From Paenibacillus sp. FSL K6-3182 (GTDB lineage Bacteria; Bacillota; Bacilli; Paenibacillales; Paenibacillaceae), in the NCBI RefSeq assembly GCF_037976325.1, contig NZ_CP150265.1:15001-79000 (forward strand): a stretch of 64,000 nucleotides of DNA, written 5' to 3'. A program made the translations under genes and the position numbers. Numbering within the stretch: the first letter of the stretch is position 1; every line of letters starts with the position of its first letter. The notes below the pieces were generated by a model, which had not been told where the DNA came from, made no database searches, and saw nothing but the letters and a program-made list of their open reading frames with translations. Shown here piece by piece: positions 48,224 through 57,506 of the stretch.

Positions 48224-50716
48224 ATGGAAAAGGAAAACGCGGTTGTGCTTCCAGGTATGAAACGGTTAGGACTAGCTCAGACGATGTTGCAGAAAGGTCG
48301 GGAATGGGCGGCTGCAAGGCGGTTCATTCAAGTCATTTTAGCAAAAAAGTGGACGTTTCTACTCGTAGGTGTAGCTTTCTTGCTCGGAAGAGCGGTTATA
48401 CTCGAATCGCTGATGCCGTTTGCCATTGCTTATTTCGCCGTTATTTACTTTATGAGAAGGGATATTTACCCGTGGGTAGCGATATCCTTAGTAGCCGGGA
48501 GCTGGTTTGCAGCTGATCCTGCCCCGATGTGGATTGCGATGGAGATTGCTGTACTCTTTCTTTTCCTAAAGGGATTAGAAACCTACGAGAAGGCAGAACT
48601 GTCGTCGGCGCCCATTCTAGTGTTCGCATCAACGTTAATGGTGCAAATGTTCAGCGTGTTTATAGGGGACGAGCTGAGCTGGTACAATTTCATGCTCGTT
48701 GTGGTGGAGGCAGCACTTGGTTTTGTGCTCACATTAGTATTCATACAAGCGATACCAGTGCTTACAATGACCAAAAAATCAGCTTCTCTCAAAAACGAGG
48801 AAATCATTTGTTTAATGATTTTGCTTGCGTCGGTTATGACGGGGGCGGTTGGATGGGTGTTTTACGGAATGTCGGTAGAGCATGTGATGTCACGTTATAT
48901 GCTGCTCCTCTTTGCTTTAGCAGGGGGTGCGCCGCTTGGCGCTTCGGTCGGTGTAGTTGCAGGACTCATTCTAAGCTTGGCTGATTTTGGTGCAGTCGTT
49001 CAAATGAGCTTACTCGCTTTTGCGGGCTTGCTGGCTGGTCTGCTGCGTGATGGCGGCAAAATGGCAGCGGCATTCGGAATGTTGCTTGGAACATCGATTT
49101 TATCCATATATGTAGGAAGTCAGGCTGATGTTATGAGCTCAACCTGGGAGTCGGTAGCAGCCGCAACGCTGCTTATGCTGACGCCGCGTATTATGATCCG
49201 CACAATATCAAGGTATGTGCCGGGTACGAATGAGCACGCCAAATCGCAGCATGATTATGCGAAGCGGGTACGTGAGGTGACTGCGGACCGCGTATCACAG
49301 TACTCAGAAGTGTTCCGTCAGCTGTCAAAGAGCTTTGGCCAACTCAATAGCAGCGTTACGACGGTTAAAAGGGAGGATGAGATCAGCCATTTTATGAATG
49401 CGGTTGCTGAGCGAAGCTGTGCCAGCTGCCATAGGCAAAATGCTTGTTGGGAGGACAAGTTCTTTCATACGTACAAAATGATGACCGATATGATGACGGT
49501 TGTAGAGGAGAAACGGATTCCGTCCCCTAAGGAAATACCGCGGGCTTGGTCGGCGCATTGCGTGAAATCGTCACAGGTTCTTGTGGATATGAGCCAGCAG
49601 TACGAGCTATATCAAAATAATATGCACTGGAAGAAGCAAATATGCGACTCCCGTCAGCTTGTAGCGGATCAATTGCAGGGTGTATCGCAGGTAATGGAGG
49701 ATTTGGCGAAAGAAATTAAAAGGGAGGGACAAACGCTTCATCTGCAGGAGGAGCAAATTCGAGAGGCGGTGGAAGGACTCGGTTTATCCGTACAGGGAAT
49801 TGATATTGTGAGCTTAGAGGAGGGGAATGTGGATATAGAGGTGTATCATACGTTTGGACAAGGCTATGATGAGTGCCGAAAAATAATCGCGCCGCTGCTT
49901 AGCGATATTTTGGGAGAGCATATTGCAGTGAAGTCGGAGCACTCCCCAACGAGAAGCGGTGAGCCGTCCCTGGTCGCGTTTGGCTCAGCCAAGCAGTACG
50001 AGGTGGAGACGGGTATAGCTGGTGCAGCTAAAGGAGGAGATCTGCTGTCTGGCGATAGCTTCAGTATGGTGGAGCTTGGAAATGGCAAGTTTGCAGTTGC
50101 GATCAGCGATGGTATGGGCAATGGTGAGCGTGCGCGTCAGGAAAGCAGCGCGGCATTGTCGATTCTGCAGCAGCTGCTGCAGTCAGGCATGGATGAGAAG
50201 CTGGCCGTGAAGTCAGTTAACTCGGTGCTCTTATTGCGCTCATCTGATGAAGTATTTGCTACCGTCGATTTAGCGATCGTTGATCTGTATACGGCGCAAA
50301 CGACGTTTATGAAAATAGGATCAACGCCAAGCTTTATTAAACGAGGAAATGAGGTTATTCCGATAACAGCGAACAATTTGCCGATTGGCATTCTTCAAGA
50401 TATTGACGTCGACTTCGTATCGATGCAAATGCAATCGGGCGACACGCTAGTCATGATGAGTGACGGCATTTATGATGCGCCGGGCCTTGCGGTTAATAAA
50501 GAGCTCTGGATGAAGCGAATTATTAGCGAGCTGGCGACAGATGATCCGCAGGAAATGGCAGATGCGCTGCTTGAGAAGGTGGTTCGTCATCATAATGGAG
50601 AGATTATTGATGATATGACCGTGCTTGTAGCGCGTATCGATAAGCATTTGCCGGAATGGGCATCCTTCCGTTTTCCAGGTGTGACGCGCATGGAGCGCCC
50701 AAGGACGGTGAGCTGA
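48224..50716 (+). CDS. spoIIE: Stage II sporulation protein E (PP2C phosphatase)
   Basis: An 830-residue protein. Residues about 35-330 hold about ten membrane segments; about 335-590 is the FtsZ-linked regulatory region; about 600-815 is a PP2C-type phosphatase with the metal motifs SDGMGNGERA (about 626-635) and MSDGIYDAP (about 746-754). SpoIIE dephosphorylates SpoIIAA to activate sigma-F in the forespore and takes part in septum formation. The start (MEKENAVV) is chosen because the promoter -10 box lies at the earlier ATG. yabS and yabT follow, as in B. subtilis. Confidence 0.96.
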   Translation: MEKENAVVLPGMKRLGLAQTMLQKGREWAAARRFIQVILAKKWTFLLVGVAFLLGRAVILESLMPFAIAYFAVIYFMRRDIYPWVAISLVAGSWFAADPAPMWIAMEIAVLFLFLKGLETYEKAELSSAPILVFASTLMVQMFSVFIGDELSWYNFMLVVVEAALGFVLTLVFIQAIPVLTMTKKSASLKNEEIICLMILLASVMTGAVGWVFYGMSVEHVMSRYMLLLFALAGGAPLGASVGVVAGLILSLADFGAVVQMSLLAFAGLLAGLLRDGGKMAAAFGMLLGTSILSIYVGSQADVMSSTWESVAAATLLMLTPRIMIRTISRYVPGTNEHAKSQHDYAKRVREVTADRVSQYSEVFRQLSKSFGQLNSSVTTVKREDEISHFMNAVAERSCASCHRQNACWEDKFFHTYKMMTDMMTVVEEKRIPSPKEIPRAWSAHCVKSSQVLVDMSQQYELYQNNMHWKKQICDSRQLVADQLQGVSQVMEDLAKEIKREGQTLHLQEEQIREAVEGLGLSVQGIDIVSLEEGNVDIEVYHTFGQGYDECRKIIAPLLSDILGEHIAVKSEHSPTRSGEPSLVAFGSAKQYEVETGIAGAAKGGDLLSGDSFSMVELGNGKFAVAISDGMGNGERARQESSAALSILQQLLQSGMDEKLAVKSVNSVLLLRSSDEVFATVDLAIVDLYTAQTTFMKIGSTPSFIKRGNEVIPITANNLPIGILQDIDVDFVSMQMQSGDTLVMMSDGIYDAPGLAVNKELWMKRIISELATDDPQEMADALLEKVVRHHNGEIIDDMTVLVARIDKHLPEWASFRFPGVTRMERPRTVS

Positions 50717-50822
50717 GTATAGAAATAAAATATGGAATGTGAAATCATTTATAAAATTAAAACAATGATGAATGGATACTTGAACGGTGAGCTTGTATCT
50801 ATGATATTCATTGGGCAAGCAG

Positions 50823-50885
50823 TAGCCTATTTTGTTGTCGGCTGACTCACGCTGACAGGAAATGGGCTATTGTTATTGTTTGTTA
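50823..50885 (+). terminator. Probable terminator of spoIIE
   Basis: The outer stem TAGCCTATTT / AAATGGGCTA (one wobble) encloses TGTCGGC / GCTGACA and is followed by a T-rich stretch. The rest of the gap up to 51293 is AT-rich, with no gene or clear promoter. Confidence 0.6.
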
Positions 50886-51293
50886 CATAATAGCGAGCGT
50901 ATAGTACATAAAAGCTTTAACGTAACAAAGACATGACATGCTCTGTTGAATTGAACCGCGAAGCGGAATTCACACTAATATTAATACATACACGTAGATT
51001 TTATTTTTGAAACAACCATTTGTTGCTGTATTCATTTATCACTCAATTACGACCGATGAAAGATAAAGGGGCATATGAAGTTTAGTAATTCTCAACTGTG
51101 GTACATAGTAAATGCTCAAATAAAATAGTTATACATATTGCTATGAATATCAAACCTATTTTTAGTGAGTAAACGGATGTGCCTTATTAATACAAGTAAT
51201 ATTGGTTTGTTATATGTGTAAATATCAATTTTTAACTAGTCTAGCTGTTTATCCCTCTCAAAAAAGGCAAAGCTAATAGAAAGGCAAAGGGCG

Positions 51294-51373
51294 AAGCCTA
51301 TGCTTACGAAGCTGCGTTTGATTCTCAAACGCTAAGCCTATGCTTACGAAGCTGCGTTTGATTCTCAAACGCT
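51294..51373 (+). repeat. Leader hairpin repeat, copy C (before yabS)
   Basis: Two perfect, back-to-back copies of a 40-bp unit (51294-51333 and 51334-51373). Each contains AAGCCTATGCTTACGAAGC and then the perfect hairpin GCGTTTGA-TTC-TCAAACGC. The second hairpin is followed by TTGAGGAGGG, the ribosome site of yabS. Confidence 0.92.
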
Positions 51374-51391
51374 TGAGGAGGGTAAATCATT

Positions 51392-52117
51392 ATGAAGCAA
51401 ATATTGTTGATTACAGATGGATGCTCTAATGTGGGTCTAAGTCCAGTCATAGCGGCGGCACATGCACAATCGGAAGGGATTTCAGTAAATGTAGTAGGCG
51501 TACTCGATCATGGCGATGTAGGTGAGCTTGGCGCGGCTGAGATTGATGAGATTGCGCGTGCGGGCGGCGGTCTAAGCAGGATGGTAAATATGCGTCAGCT
51601 GTCGCAGACGGTACAAATGATGACTCGCAAGACTGTAGTGCAGACGATTCAATTAGCAGTTCAGAAGGAATTGAAGCAGGTGCTTGGCAACGGCTCAATC
51701 GAAGCATTGTCGCCGGAGAAGCGTGGCGATGTTGTACGTGTTATCGACGAGCTGGGGGAGACATCAAATTTGCAAGTGGCGCTTCTTATTGATGCCAGCG
51801 CCAGCATGAAGCCAAAGCTGGCGGCTGTGGAGGAGGCTATACGCGATTTAATGCTCAGCCTGCAAGCGAGACAAGGGAAAAGCGAAATCTCGGTATTTCA
51901 TTTCCCTGGCTCAAGACATGGGGATGACTGTTTGATGGATTTGAGCTGGACGAGTCACTTGAATGGTGTTCACGCCATCTTTCCGAAACTGCAAATGAGC
52001 GGAACCACGCCGACGGGCCCTGCGATTATGCATGTCATTGATTTTTATCGCCAGGGCGATTATGGTAGACAGAGCAGAGACGAAACGGATGGGATGATGA
52101 GTGACTACGTCGTTTAA
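51392..52117 (+). CDS. yabS: YabS, von Willebrand factor A-domain protein
   Basis: A 241-residue protein like B. subtilis YabS: KQILLITDGCSNVGLSPVIA at the N-terminus, SQTVQMMTRKTVVQTIQLAV in the middle, and a vWA domain with the metal-ion site DASASMKPKL (about residues 133-142) and TPTGPAIMHVIDF (about 208-220). It is part of the spoIIE-yabS-yabT cluster. Function is unknown. Overlaps yabT by 17 bp. Its leader carries hairpin repeat copy C. Confidence 0.93.
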   Translation: MKQILLITDGCSNVGLSPVIAAAHAQSEGISVNVVGVLDHGDVGELGAAEIDEIARAGGGLSRMVNMRQLSQTVQMMTRKTVVQTIQLAVQKELKQVLGNGSIEALSPEKRGDVVRVIDELGETSNLQVALLIDASASMKPKLAAVEEAIRDLMLSLQARQGKSEISVFHFPGSRHGDDCLMDLSWTSHLNGVHAIFPKLQMSGTTPTGPAIMHVIDFYRQGDYGRQSRDETDGMMSDYVV

Positions 52118-53024
52118 AGTTGATCTTCGCCGTGGCATGGTGGTGGTTGGCAAGTGGAAACAAGGGCGTTACCGGGTAGAGAGGTTGCTTGGAGAGGGCG
52201 CAAACGGTAAAGTATATCTCGTACAGCGTGATCGCAGCTGGTATGCGATGAAGCTCGGTTTAGATGCACTTGATCTGCAATCGGAGATCAATGTGCTGCA
52301 GTCGATCGCCAAGCAGAAGCAATACGGGCAGGAATCCTTTTTGTTCGACGTAGATGATCTGTACGGTCCGGATGGAAAGGAATATCCTTTTTATATTATG
52401 CGCTATGTACTGGGATCTAAGCTGGACGATTACCTAAAGCAGCACGGTTCGGAGTGGTTTCCGTTAGTTGGCTTGAATCTGCTGGGCAAGCTGACGAAGC
52501 TGCACCAAGCAGGATGGGTGTTCGGCGACTTGAAGGTGGAAAATGTGCTCGTTGCCGATTATGGTCATGTTGAGCTGGTTGATTTCGGCGGGGTGACTGC
52601 AGCAGGCAAAGCCGTTCGCCAATTTACTGAGATTTATGATCGGGGCTACTGGAATGAAGGCTCGCGATCTGCTGATCCGAGTTACGATTTGTTCTCGTTT
52701 GGCGTGCTTTGCATACAGCTGCATGAACCAAAACGGCTTCATCAGTTAACGGTGGAGCTATTGCCGCAAAATCGCTCGGCTGTGGAGCTCATCCAGATCG
52801 CTGAATCCAGTTCGGTTTTAAAGCCAATTGCCGGATGGCTGCGTAAAGCTTTTGCAGGACAGTATTCGGATGCGGGTGAGGCTTCAGCGGCTTGGCGTTT
52901 ACTGATGCATAGACGAGACACGCATAGACCCTCAGCTACACCAGGGTGGTTAAAGGGGCTTGCTGCCCTTTCAGCGGTCTTGCTTGGAACGTCGGTTTAC
53001 TGGCTCATACGCAATGTGCTGTAG
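52101..53024 (+). CDS. yabT: Serine/threonine protein kinase YabT
   Basis: A 307-residue Hanks-type kinase. Motifs: LLGEGANGKVYLVQ (about residues 23-36, glycine loop), AMKLG (Lys about 45), GWVFGDLKVENVLVADYG (about 144-161; the usual HRD is FGD, as in other YabT proteins) and DFGG (about 167-170). The C-terminus has one membrane segment (about 285-304). In B. subtilis YabT is made at sporulation onset and is activated by DNA, phosphorylating RecA. It overlaps yabS, so they act as one unit. Confidence 0.93.
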   Translation: MTTSFKVDLRRGMVVVGKWKQGRYRVERLLGEGANGKVYLVQRDRSWYAMKLGLDALDLQSEINVLQSIAKQKQYGQESFLFDVDDLYGPDGKEYPFYIMRYVLGSKLDDYLKQHGSEWFPLVGLNLLGKLTKLHQAGWVFGDLKVENVLVADYGHVELVDFGGVTAAGKAVRQFTEIYDRGYWNEGSRSADPSYDLFSFGVLCIQLHEPKRLHQLTVELLPQNRSAVELIQIAESSSVLKPIAGWLRKAFAGQYSDAGEASAAWRLLMHRRDTHRPSATPGWLKGLAALSAVLLGTSVYWLIRNVL

Positions 53025-53063
53025 CGGCAGCACGCAACGGGAAATGAAGGTGAGGTACAACCT

Positions 53064-54476
53064 ATGAATCTGCGAAACGAGCTTGAGAAAACAGCTGCAG
53101 ACCGCAGGCTTTGGTCGAAAGGGGATTGTATTGTTGTAGCCGTGTCCGGAGGTCCGGATTCAATGGCGCTGCTGCATATGCTGTCTGCTGTAGCGAAGAG
53201 CAATGAAATCTCCATTATTGCAGCTCATGTGAATCACGGCTTTCGAGTAGAGGAGTCGGCGCATGAGCTGATTGTCGTTAAGCAATTTGCGGAGCAGCTA
53301 GGGGTCATTTGTGAGACGGTAACGTTCGACATGCCGTCTTATATAGAAGAAACCCGAATGAATGGACAAGCTGCCTCACGCGAGAGGCGGTACGGCTTTT
53401 TGCATGAAATCGCGACTCGATATGGAGCTTCGCGTATCGCGCTCGCCCATCATGCAGATGATCAGGCGGAAACCGTTCTTATGCGCGTCATTCGTGGGAC
53501 AGGCTTAACTGGTTTGGCGGGAATTCTCAGTAAAAGAAGAGAAAAAAACGTGGAACTTATCAGGCCGCTGCTTCGTATGAACAAGTCAGACCTTCTGCGT
53601 TACTGCGAAGAACACCAAATTCCTTACTGCACGGACAGCAGTAACAAGGAACGCCATTATTTCCGAAACATCATTCGGTTAGATATTTTACCGTATTTAT
53701 CAAAGCATAATCCGCACATATCCCAATCCCTTCAACGACTTGCTGAAGTAGCGGGTGCGGAAGACGAATGGATGGAGAAACAAACCGAAGCGTTATTTGC
53801 GCAGCTCGTTACGTTATCCCCGGGTGGATGCGCGATAAGCTGCGACGATTTGCATGGTCTCCACGTCGCTTTACAAAGGAGATTGATTAAACTAATATTA
53901 AGTTATCTTTCTAAGGAAACGGAAAAGATATCTTTCGAGCAGATTGAGACGATGAGGCTTGCTGCTTCCACTCATGCGCCTGCAACTTGGCGAATCGATG
54001 CTGGTGCCGGCATTTGCTGCGCTCGTGAATATGATAGAATGCGGTGGATTCAAGTGCCACAGCATGTATCCAAAGAAGCGAGTGTCTATTTGTGCGAGGT
54101 GGGAAGGGATAAAGCTAGCCTGGCGATCGAGCAATGCGGGTGGACATTTGAGTTTGCTTATACATCAGCGTTAGAAAGTTGTAAGCCTGCATCGCGTTAT
54201 GAAGCCTGCTTTGATGCGTCGGAACTAACGTATCCGCTCGTTGTTCGAAATCGGCAGCCGGGAGACAGAATTCAGGTTTTAGGATTAAATGGTTCGAAAA
54301 AAGTGCAAGATATGTTCGTTGACGAGAAAGTTGCTCCGCTGAAGAGAGAGCTGTATCCACTGCTGTTTGATGGATCAGGCAAATTACTCTGGATTCCGGG
54401 CATTCGCAGATCAAGTCATGCGCTTACGGATGTACACACAAAAGACGTGTTATTCATAAGGGCAGGCAACGAATAA
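53064..54476 (+). CDS. tilS: tRNA(Ile)-lysidine synthetase TilS
   Basis: A 470-residue enzyme of the PP-loop ATP pyrophosphatase group, which makes lysidine at C34 of tRNA(Ile2) so it reads AUA. Motifs: VAVSGGPDSMALLHML (about residues 24-39), AAHVNHGFR (about 53-61), RERRYGFL, ALAHHADDQAETVLMR (about 128-143) and RPLL. The C-terminal domain (about 380-470) has RNRQPGDRI and KKVQDMFVDEKV. It precedes hpt and ftsH as in B. subtilis. Confidence 0.97.
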   Translation: MNLRNELEKTAADRRLWSKGDCIVVAVSGGPDSMALLHMLSAVAKSNEISIIAAHVNHGFRVEESAHELIVVKQFAEQLGVICETVTFDMPSYIEETRMNGQAASRERRYGFLHEIATRYGASRIALAHHADDQAETVLMRVIRGTGLTGLAGILSKRREKNVELIRPLLRMNKSDLLRYCEEHQIPYCTDSSNKERHYFRNIIRLDILPYLSKHNPHISQSLQRLAEVAGAEDEWMEKQTEALFAQLVTLSPGGCAISCDDLHGLHVALQRRLIKLILSYLSKETEKISFEQIETMRLAASTHAPATWRIDAGAGICCAREYDRMRWIQVPQHVSKEASVYLCEVGRDKASLAIEQCGWTFEFAYTSALESCKPASRYEACFDASELTYPLVVRNRQPGDRIQVLGLNGSKKVQDMFVDEKVAPLKRELYPLLFDGSGKLLWIPGIRRSSHALTDVHTKDVLFIRAGNE

Positions 54477-54525
54477 GAAGCACTGGTACACTCATAAACA
54501 TAGTTAAGCGTAGGGGGATTTACAC

Positions 54526-55065
54526 TTGCAGAACGATATTCAAGAAGTATTGTACGACGCGCAGCAAATTGGTGAGAAGGTTAAGGAACTTGGTGCAACA
54601 CTGAGTAAAGATTTTAATGGGCGTAATCCGCTCGTTATTTGTGTTTTGAAAGGCGCGTTTATTTTCATGGCTGATTTGGTTAAGGAAATTACAGTGCCGC
54701 TTGAAATTGATTTTATGGCTGTATCTAGCTACGGACAATCCACGAAATCATCTGGCGTTGTCAAAATTATTAAAGACCTTGATGTATCTGTCGAAGGCCG
54801 AGATGTTCTAATCGTTGAAGATATTATCGACAGCGGATTGACGCTTAGTTACCTAATTGACGTGCTAGAGCGTCGCAATGCGAAGTCTGTTACAGTTGTA
54901 ACTTTGTTCGATAAGCCTGCTCGCCGTACAGTTGAATTGGAAGCAGACTATAAAGGCTTTACACTGCCTGATGAGTTTGTTGTCGGTTATGGACTGGATT
55001 ATGCAGAGAAATATCGTAATCTCCCTTATATTGGTATTTTGAAGCCGCAAGTTTATCAAAAATAA
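54526..55065 (+). CDS. hpt: Hypoxanthine phosphoribosyltransferase
   Basis: A 179-residue purine salvage enzyme. The PRPP-binding loop is [11 protein letters not shown] (about residues 96-106) and the family motif is [13 protein letters not shown] (about 65-77). TTG start with TAGGGGGA eight bases upstream. TilS and Hpt are known to cooperate as activators of ftsH transcription in B. subtilis. Called hprT in B. subtilis. Confidence 0.97.
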   Translation: MQNDIQEVLYDAQQIGEKVKELGATLSKDFNGRNPLVICVLKGAFIFMADLVKEITVPLEIDFMAVSSYGQSTKSSGVVKIIKDLDVSVEGRDVLIVEDIIDSGLTLSYLIDVLERRNAKSVTVVTLFDKPARRTVELEADYKGFTLPDEFVVGYGLDYAEKYRNLPYIGILKPQVYQK

Positions 55066-55105
55066 TTGCGATTCACCCGTACATGCCCTTCTCCGTACAC
55101 CTCTA

Positions 55106-55135
55106 TTGTTATGGAAAGTCATGATATGGTAAAAT
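55106..55135 (+). promoter_or_regulatory. Possible promoter of ftsH
   Basis: TTGTTA (55106-55111) and TAAAAT (55130-55135) are 18 bp apart, about 30 bp before the ftsH start codon. Confidence 0.4.
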
Positions 55136-55163
55136 ATTTTAAGCGTCTGAGAGGAGGTTGGGG

Positions 55164-57161
55164 ATGAATCGGATCATCCGTAATACTGGTTTTTATTTAA
55201 TTATCTTTTTGGTGACCGTTGGGATTTTTCAATTTATCAGCAGCCAAAATAACACGACCGTTGGATTGCGTTACGATGAACTCGTTGCAGCAATTGAGTC
55301 AGGGAATGTTAAAGAGTTAAGTGTTAAGTACGAGAACCAATCTTATTTTGTTTCCGGAAAATATAAAGTGAAACCTGCGGATGCAGAAAACGATCAATTC
55401 GTATCAAGGACCGGCGTTAGCGCTGAGCCTAAGATCGCTGAATGGTCGAAGCAGTATGGATTCGCTTATGAGACGAAGGAAATGGATCAGCCAAGCATTT
55501 GGCTTACATTCCTTACCTCCATTATTCCGTTTGTCATCATCTTTGTCCTGTTCTTCTTCTTGATGAATCAAGCTCAGGGCGGCGGCGGCAAAGTTATGAA
55601 CTTTGGCAAGAGCAAAGCGCGGCTTTACGATAATGAGAAGAAGCGGATTACATTCGAAGATGTCGCAGGCGCAGACGAGGAGAAGCAAGAGCTCGTTGAG
55701 GTTGTAGACTTCTTGAAGGACCCGCGGAAATTCAATTTAGTAGGCGCTCGTATACCGAAGGGCGTATTGCTTGTTGGTCCTCCGGGTACAGGTAAAACAT
55801 TGCTTGCACGTGCAGTAGCAGGCGAAGCGGGCGTGCCGTTCTTCAGCATTTCCGGTTCTGATTTTGTAGAGATGTTCGTCGGTGTCGGTGCATCCCGTGT
55901 ACGCGACTTGTTTGAGAACGCGAAGAAAAATGCTCCTTGTATCATCTTTATCGATGAGATTGATGCGGTGGGTCGTCAACGTGGCGCTGGTCTAGGCGGC
56001 GGGCATGATGAACGTGAGCAAACGCTCAACCAATTGCTCGTTGAAATGGATGGCTTTGGTGCCAACGAAGGTATTATTATTATTGCAGCAACAAACCGTC
56101 CGGATATCCTTGATCCAGCGCTTCTGCGTCCAGGCCGTTTTGACCGTCAAATTACGGTTGACCGTCCAGACCTTAAGGGCCGTGAAGCGGTGCTTAAAGT
56201 ACATGCGCGCAATAAACCGCTATCCAAGGATGTTAAGCTTGAAGTTATCGCAAGACGTACAACAGGCTTTAGTGGCGCTGATTTAGAAAACTTACTTAAT
56301 GAAGCAGCTCTTTTGGCTGCCCGTCGTAATAAGAAAGATATCGCAATGGTTGAAGTTGATGATGCAATTGACCGAATCATTGTTGGTACGGAGAAGAAAA
56401 GCCGTGTTGTCAGTGATCGTGAGAAACGTATTGTCGCTTACCATGAAGCAGGTCATACGATTGCAGGCTTCTTCTTGGAGCATGCGGATATGGTGCATAA
56501 GGTTACGATTATTCCTCGCGGACGTGCTGGGGGATATGTCATCATGCTTCCAAAAGAAGATCGTATGCTTGTAACGAAACAGGAGCTTCTGGACAAAATC
56601 ACTGGTTTGCTTGCAGGCCGTGTAGCAGAGGAACTGTTTATTGGTGAAATTGGTACAGGTGCATATAGCGACTTTAAACAAGCGACAGGCATCGTACGCA
56701 GTATGATTATGGAATACGGTATGAGCGACAAGCTTGGACCGATGCAATTCGGCAGTTCACAAGGCCAAGTATTCCTTGGACGTGATATTGGACATGAGCA
56801 GAACTACTCTGATGCCATTGCATACGAGATAGATCAAGAAATGCAATCCATTATTACAGGCTGTTATGATCGTGCGAAGAAGCTATTAACAGAGAAGAGC
56901 AAAGAAATGCATTTGATTGCTCAAACACTGCTTAATGAAGAAACGCTCGAAATGGATCAAATCAAACGTTTGGTTGAGACTGGTACTTTGGAAGGCGGTC
57001 CTTCTACTGATGCAGTTGAAACAAATGAGCCGACAACCGAGCCTATTATTGAGACGGTTGGAGACGTAAAGGTGCGCATCCAAACTCGTGATCAGGACGA
57101 AGCGAAAGCTCCGAACCTTGAGAAACGTGATGTAACAGAAGATCCAGATAAGAACGAATAG
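55164..57161 (+). CDS. ftsH: ATP-dependent zinc metalloprotease FtsH
   Basis: A 665-residue membrane protease. Two membrane segments (about residues 6-22 and 112-132), AAA+ ATPase with Walker [15 protein letters not shown] (about 203-216), Walker B IIFIDEID (about 260-267), the SRH region [14 protein letters not shown] (about 318-331), and the zinc site HEAGH (about 428-432) with a distal Glu/Asp. It degrades membrane and regulatory proteins, including those controlling sporulation. The ATG six bases after GAGGAGG is the start. Confidence 0.98.
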   Translation: MNRIIRNTGFYLIIFLVTVGIFQFISSQNNTTVGLRYDELVAAIESGNVKELSVKYENQSYFVSGKYKVKPADAENDQFVSRTGVSAEPKIAEWSKQYGFAYETKEMDQPSIWLTFLTSIIPFVIIFVLFFFLMNQAQGGGGKVMNFGKSKARLYDNEKKRITFEDVAGADEEKQELVEVVDFLKDPRKFNLVGARIPKGVLLVGPPGTGKTLLARAVAGEAGVPFFSISGSDFVEMFVGVGASRVRDLFENAKKNAPCIIFIDEIDAVGRQRGAGLGGGHDEREQTLNQLLVEMDGFGANEGIIIIAATNRPDILDPALLRPGRFDRQITVDRPDLKGREAVLKVHARNKPLSKDVKLEVIARRTTGFSGADLENLLNEAALLAARRNKKDIAMVEVDDAIDRIIVGTEKKSRVVSDREKRIVAYHEAGHTIAGFFLEHADMVHKVTIIPRGRAGGYVIMLPKEDRMLVTKQELLDKITGLLAGRVAEELFIGEIGTGAYSDFKQATGIVRSMIMEYGMSDKLGPMQFGSSQGQVFLGRDIGHEQNYSDAIAYEIDQEMQSIITGCYDRAKKLLTEKSKEMHLIAQTLLNEETLEMDQIKRLVETGTLEGGPSTDAVETNEPTTEPIIETVGDVKVRIQTRDQDEAKAPNLEKRDVTEDPDKNE

Positions 57162-57183
57162 TATTTTATGGATAATTGTTAAC

Positions 57184-57231
57184 GATAGTCGCTTTGCTAC
57201 TTGTAAAGAGTAGCGGGCGACTATTTTTTTC
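57184..57231 (+). terminator. Terminator of ftsH
   Basis: The stem ATAGTCGC / GCGACTAT with inner GCTAC / GTAGC is followed by seven T. Confidence 0.92.
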
Positions 57232-57237
57232 TTTATT

Positions 57238-57250
57238 AATGTTCGGATTT
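57238..57250 (-). promoter_or_regulatory. Perfect PurBox upstream of the nucleoside transporter
   Basis: Read on the minus strand the site is AAATCCGAACATT, which fits the PurR-binding consensus AWWWCCGAACWWT at every position. It lies about 255 bp before the nupN-like start and is followed by CCTATAATAC. I see no second box at the usual distance. Confidence 0.6.
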
Positions 57251-57363
57251 AGCCTATAATACGTGTATAAACCTCGGATGAAAAACAGAAATGCTTACAT
57301 GGAGGTTTTGTCTATATTGGTCATACGTTACATAGATGTTACATGATGACGGTCATAACGTTT

Positions 57364-57386
57364 TTATGTCACTTAAACTGACATAA
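57364..57386. promoter_or_regulatory. Palindrome just upstream of the nupN-like promoter
   Basis: TTATGTCA-N7-TGACATAA has perfect 8-bp arms and ends 4 bp before the -35 element. Similar half sites (GTCATA, GTCATAA) occur at 57320 and 57351. The regulator is unknown. Confidence 0.55.
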
Positions 57387-57390
57387 GTTA

Positions 57391-57418
57391 TTGACGTTTA
57401 TTTTTTTGTAACTATAAT
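57391..57418 (+). promoter_or_regulatory. Sigma-A promoter of the nupN-like operon
   Basis: TTGACG (57391-57396) and TATAAT (57413-57418) are 16 bp apart. A leader of about 80 nt follows. Confidence 0.7.
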
Positions 57419-57506
57419 GAAATAATAGCGGCCAGTATCAGCAAGAATAAGAATGTAACAGGGGTTGCCAAGTTACACAAAAATTAGAGCAGGGGAGAAA
57501 AAACTC

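Noticed and set aside
51294..51373. Direct repeats as a CRISPR array
   Set aside because: The two 40-bp units are directly adjacent without spacers and no cas genes are present.
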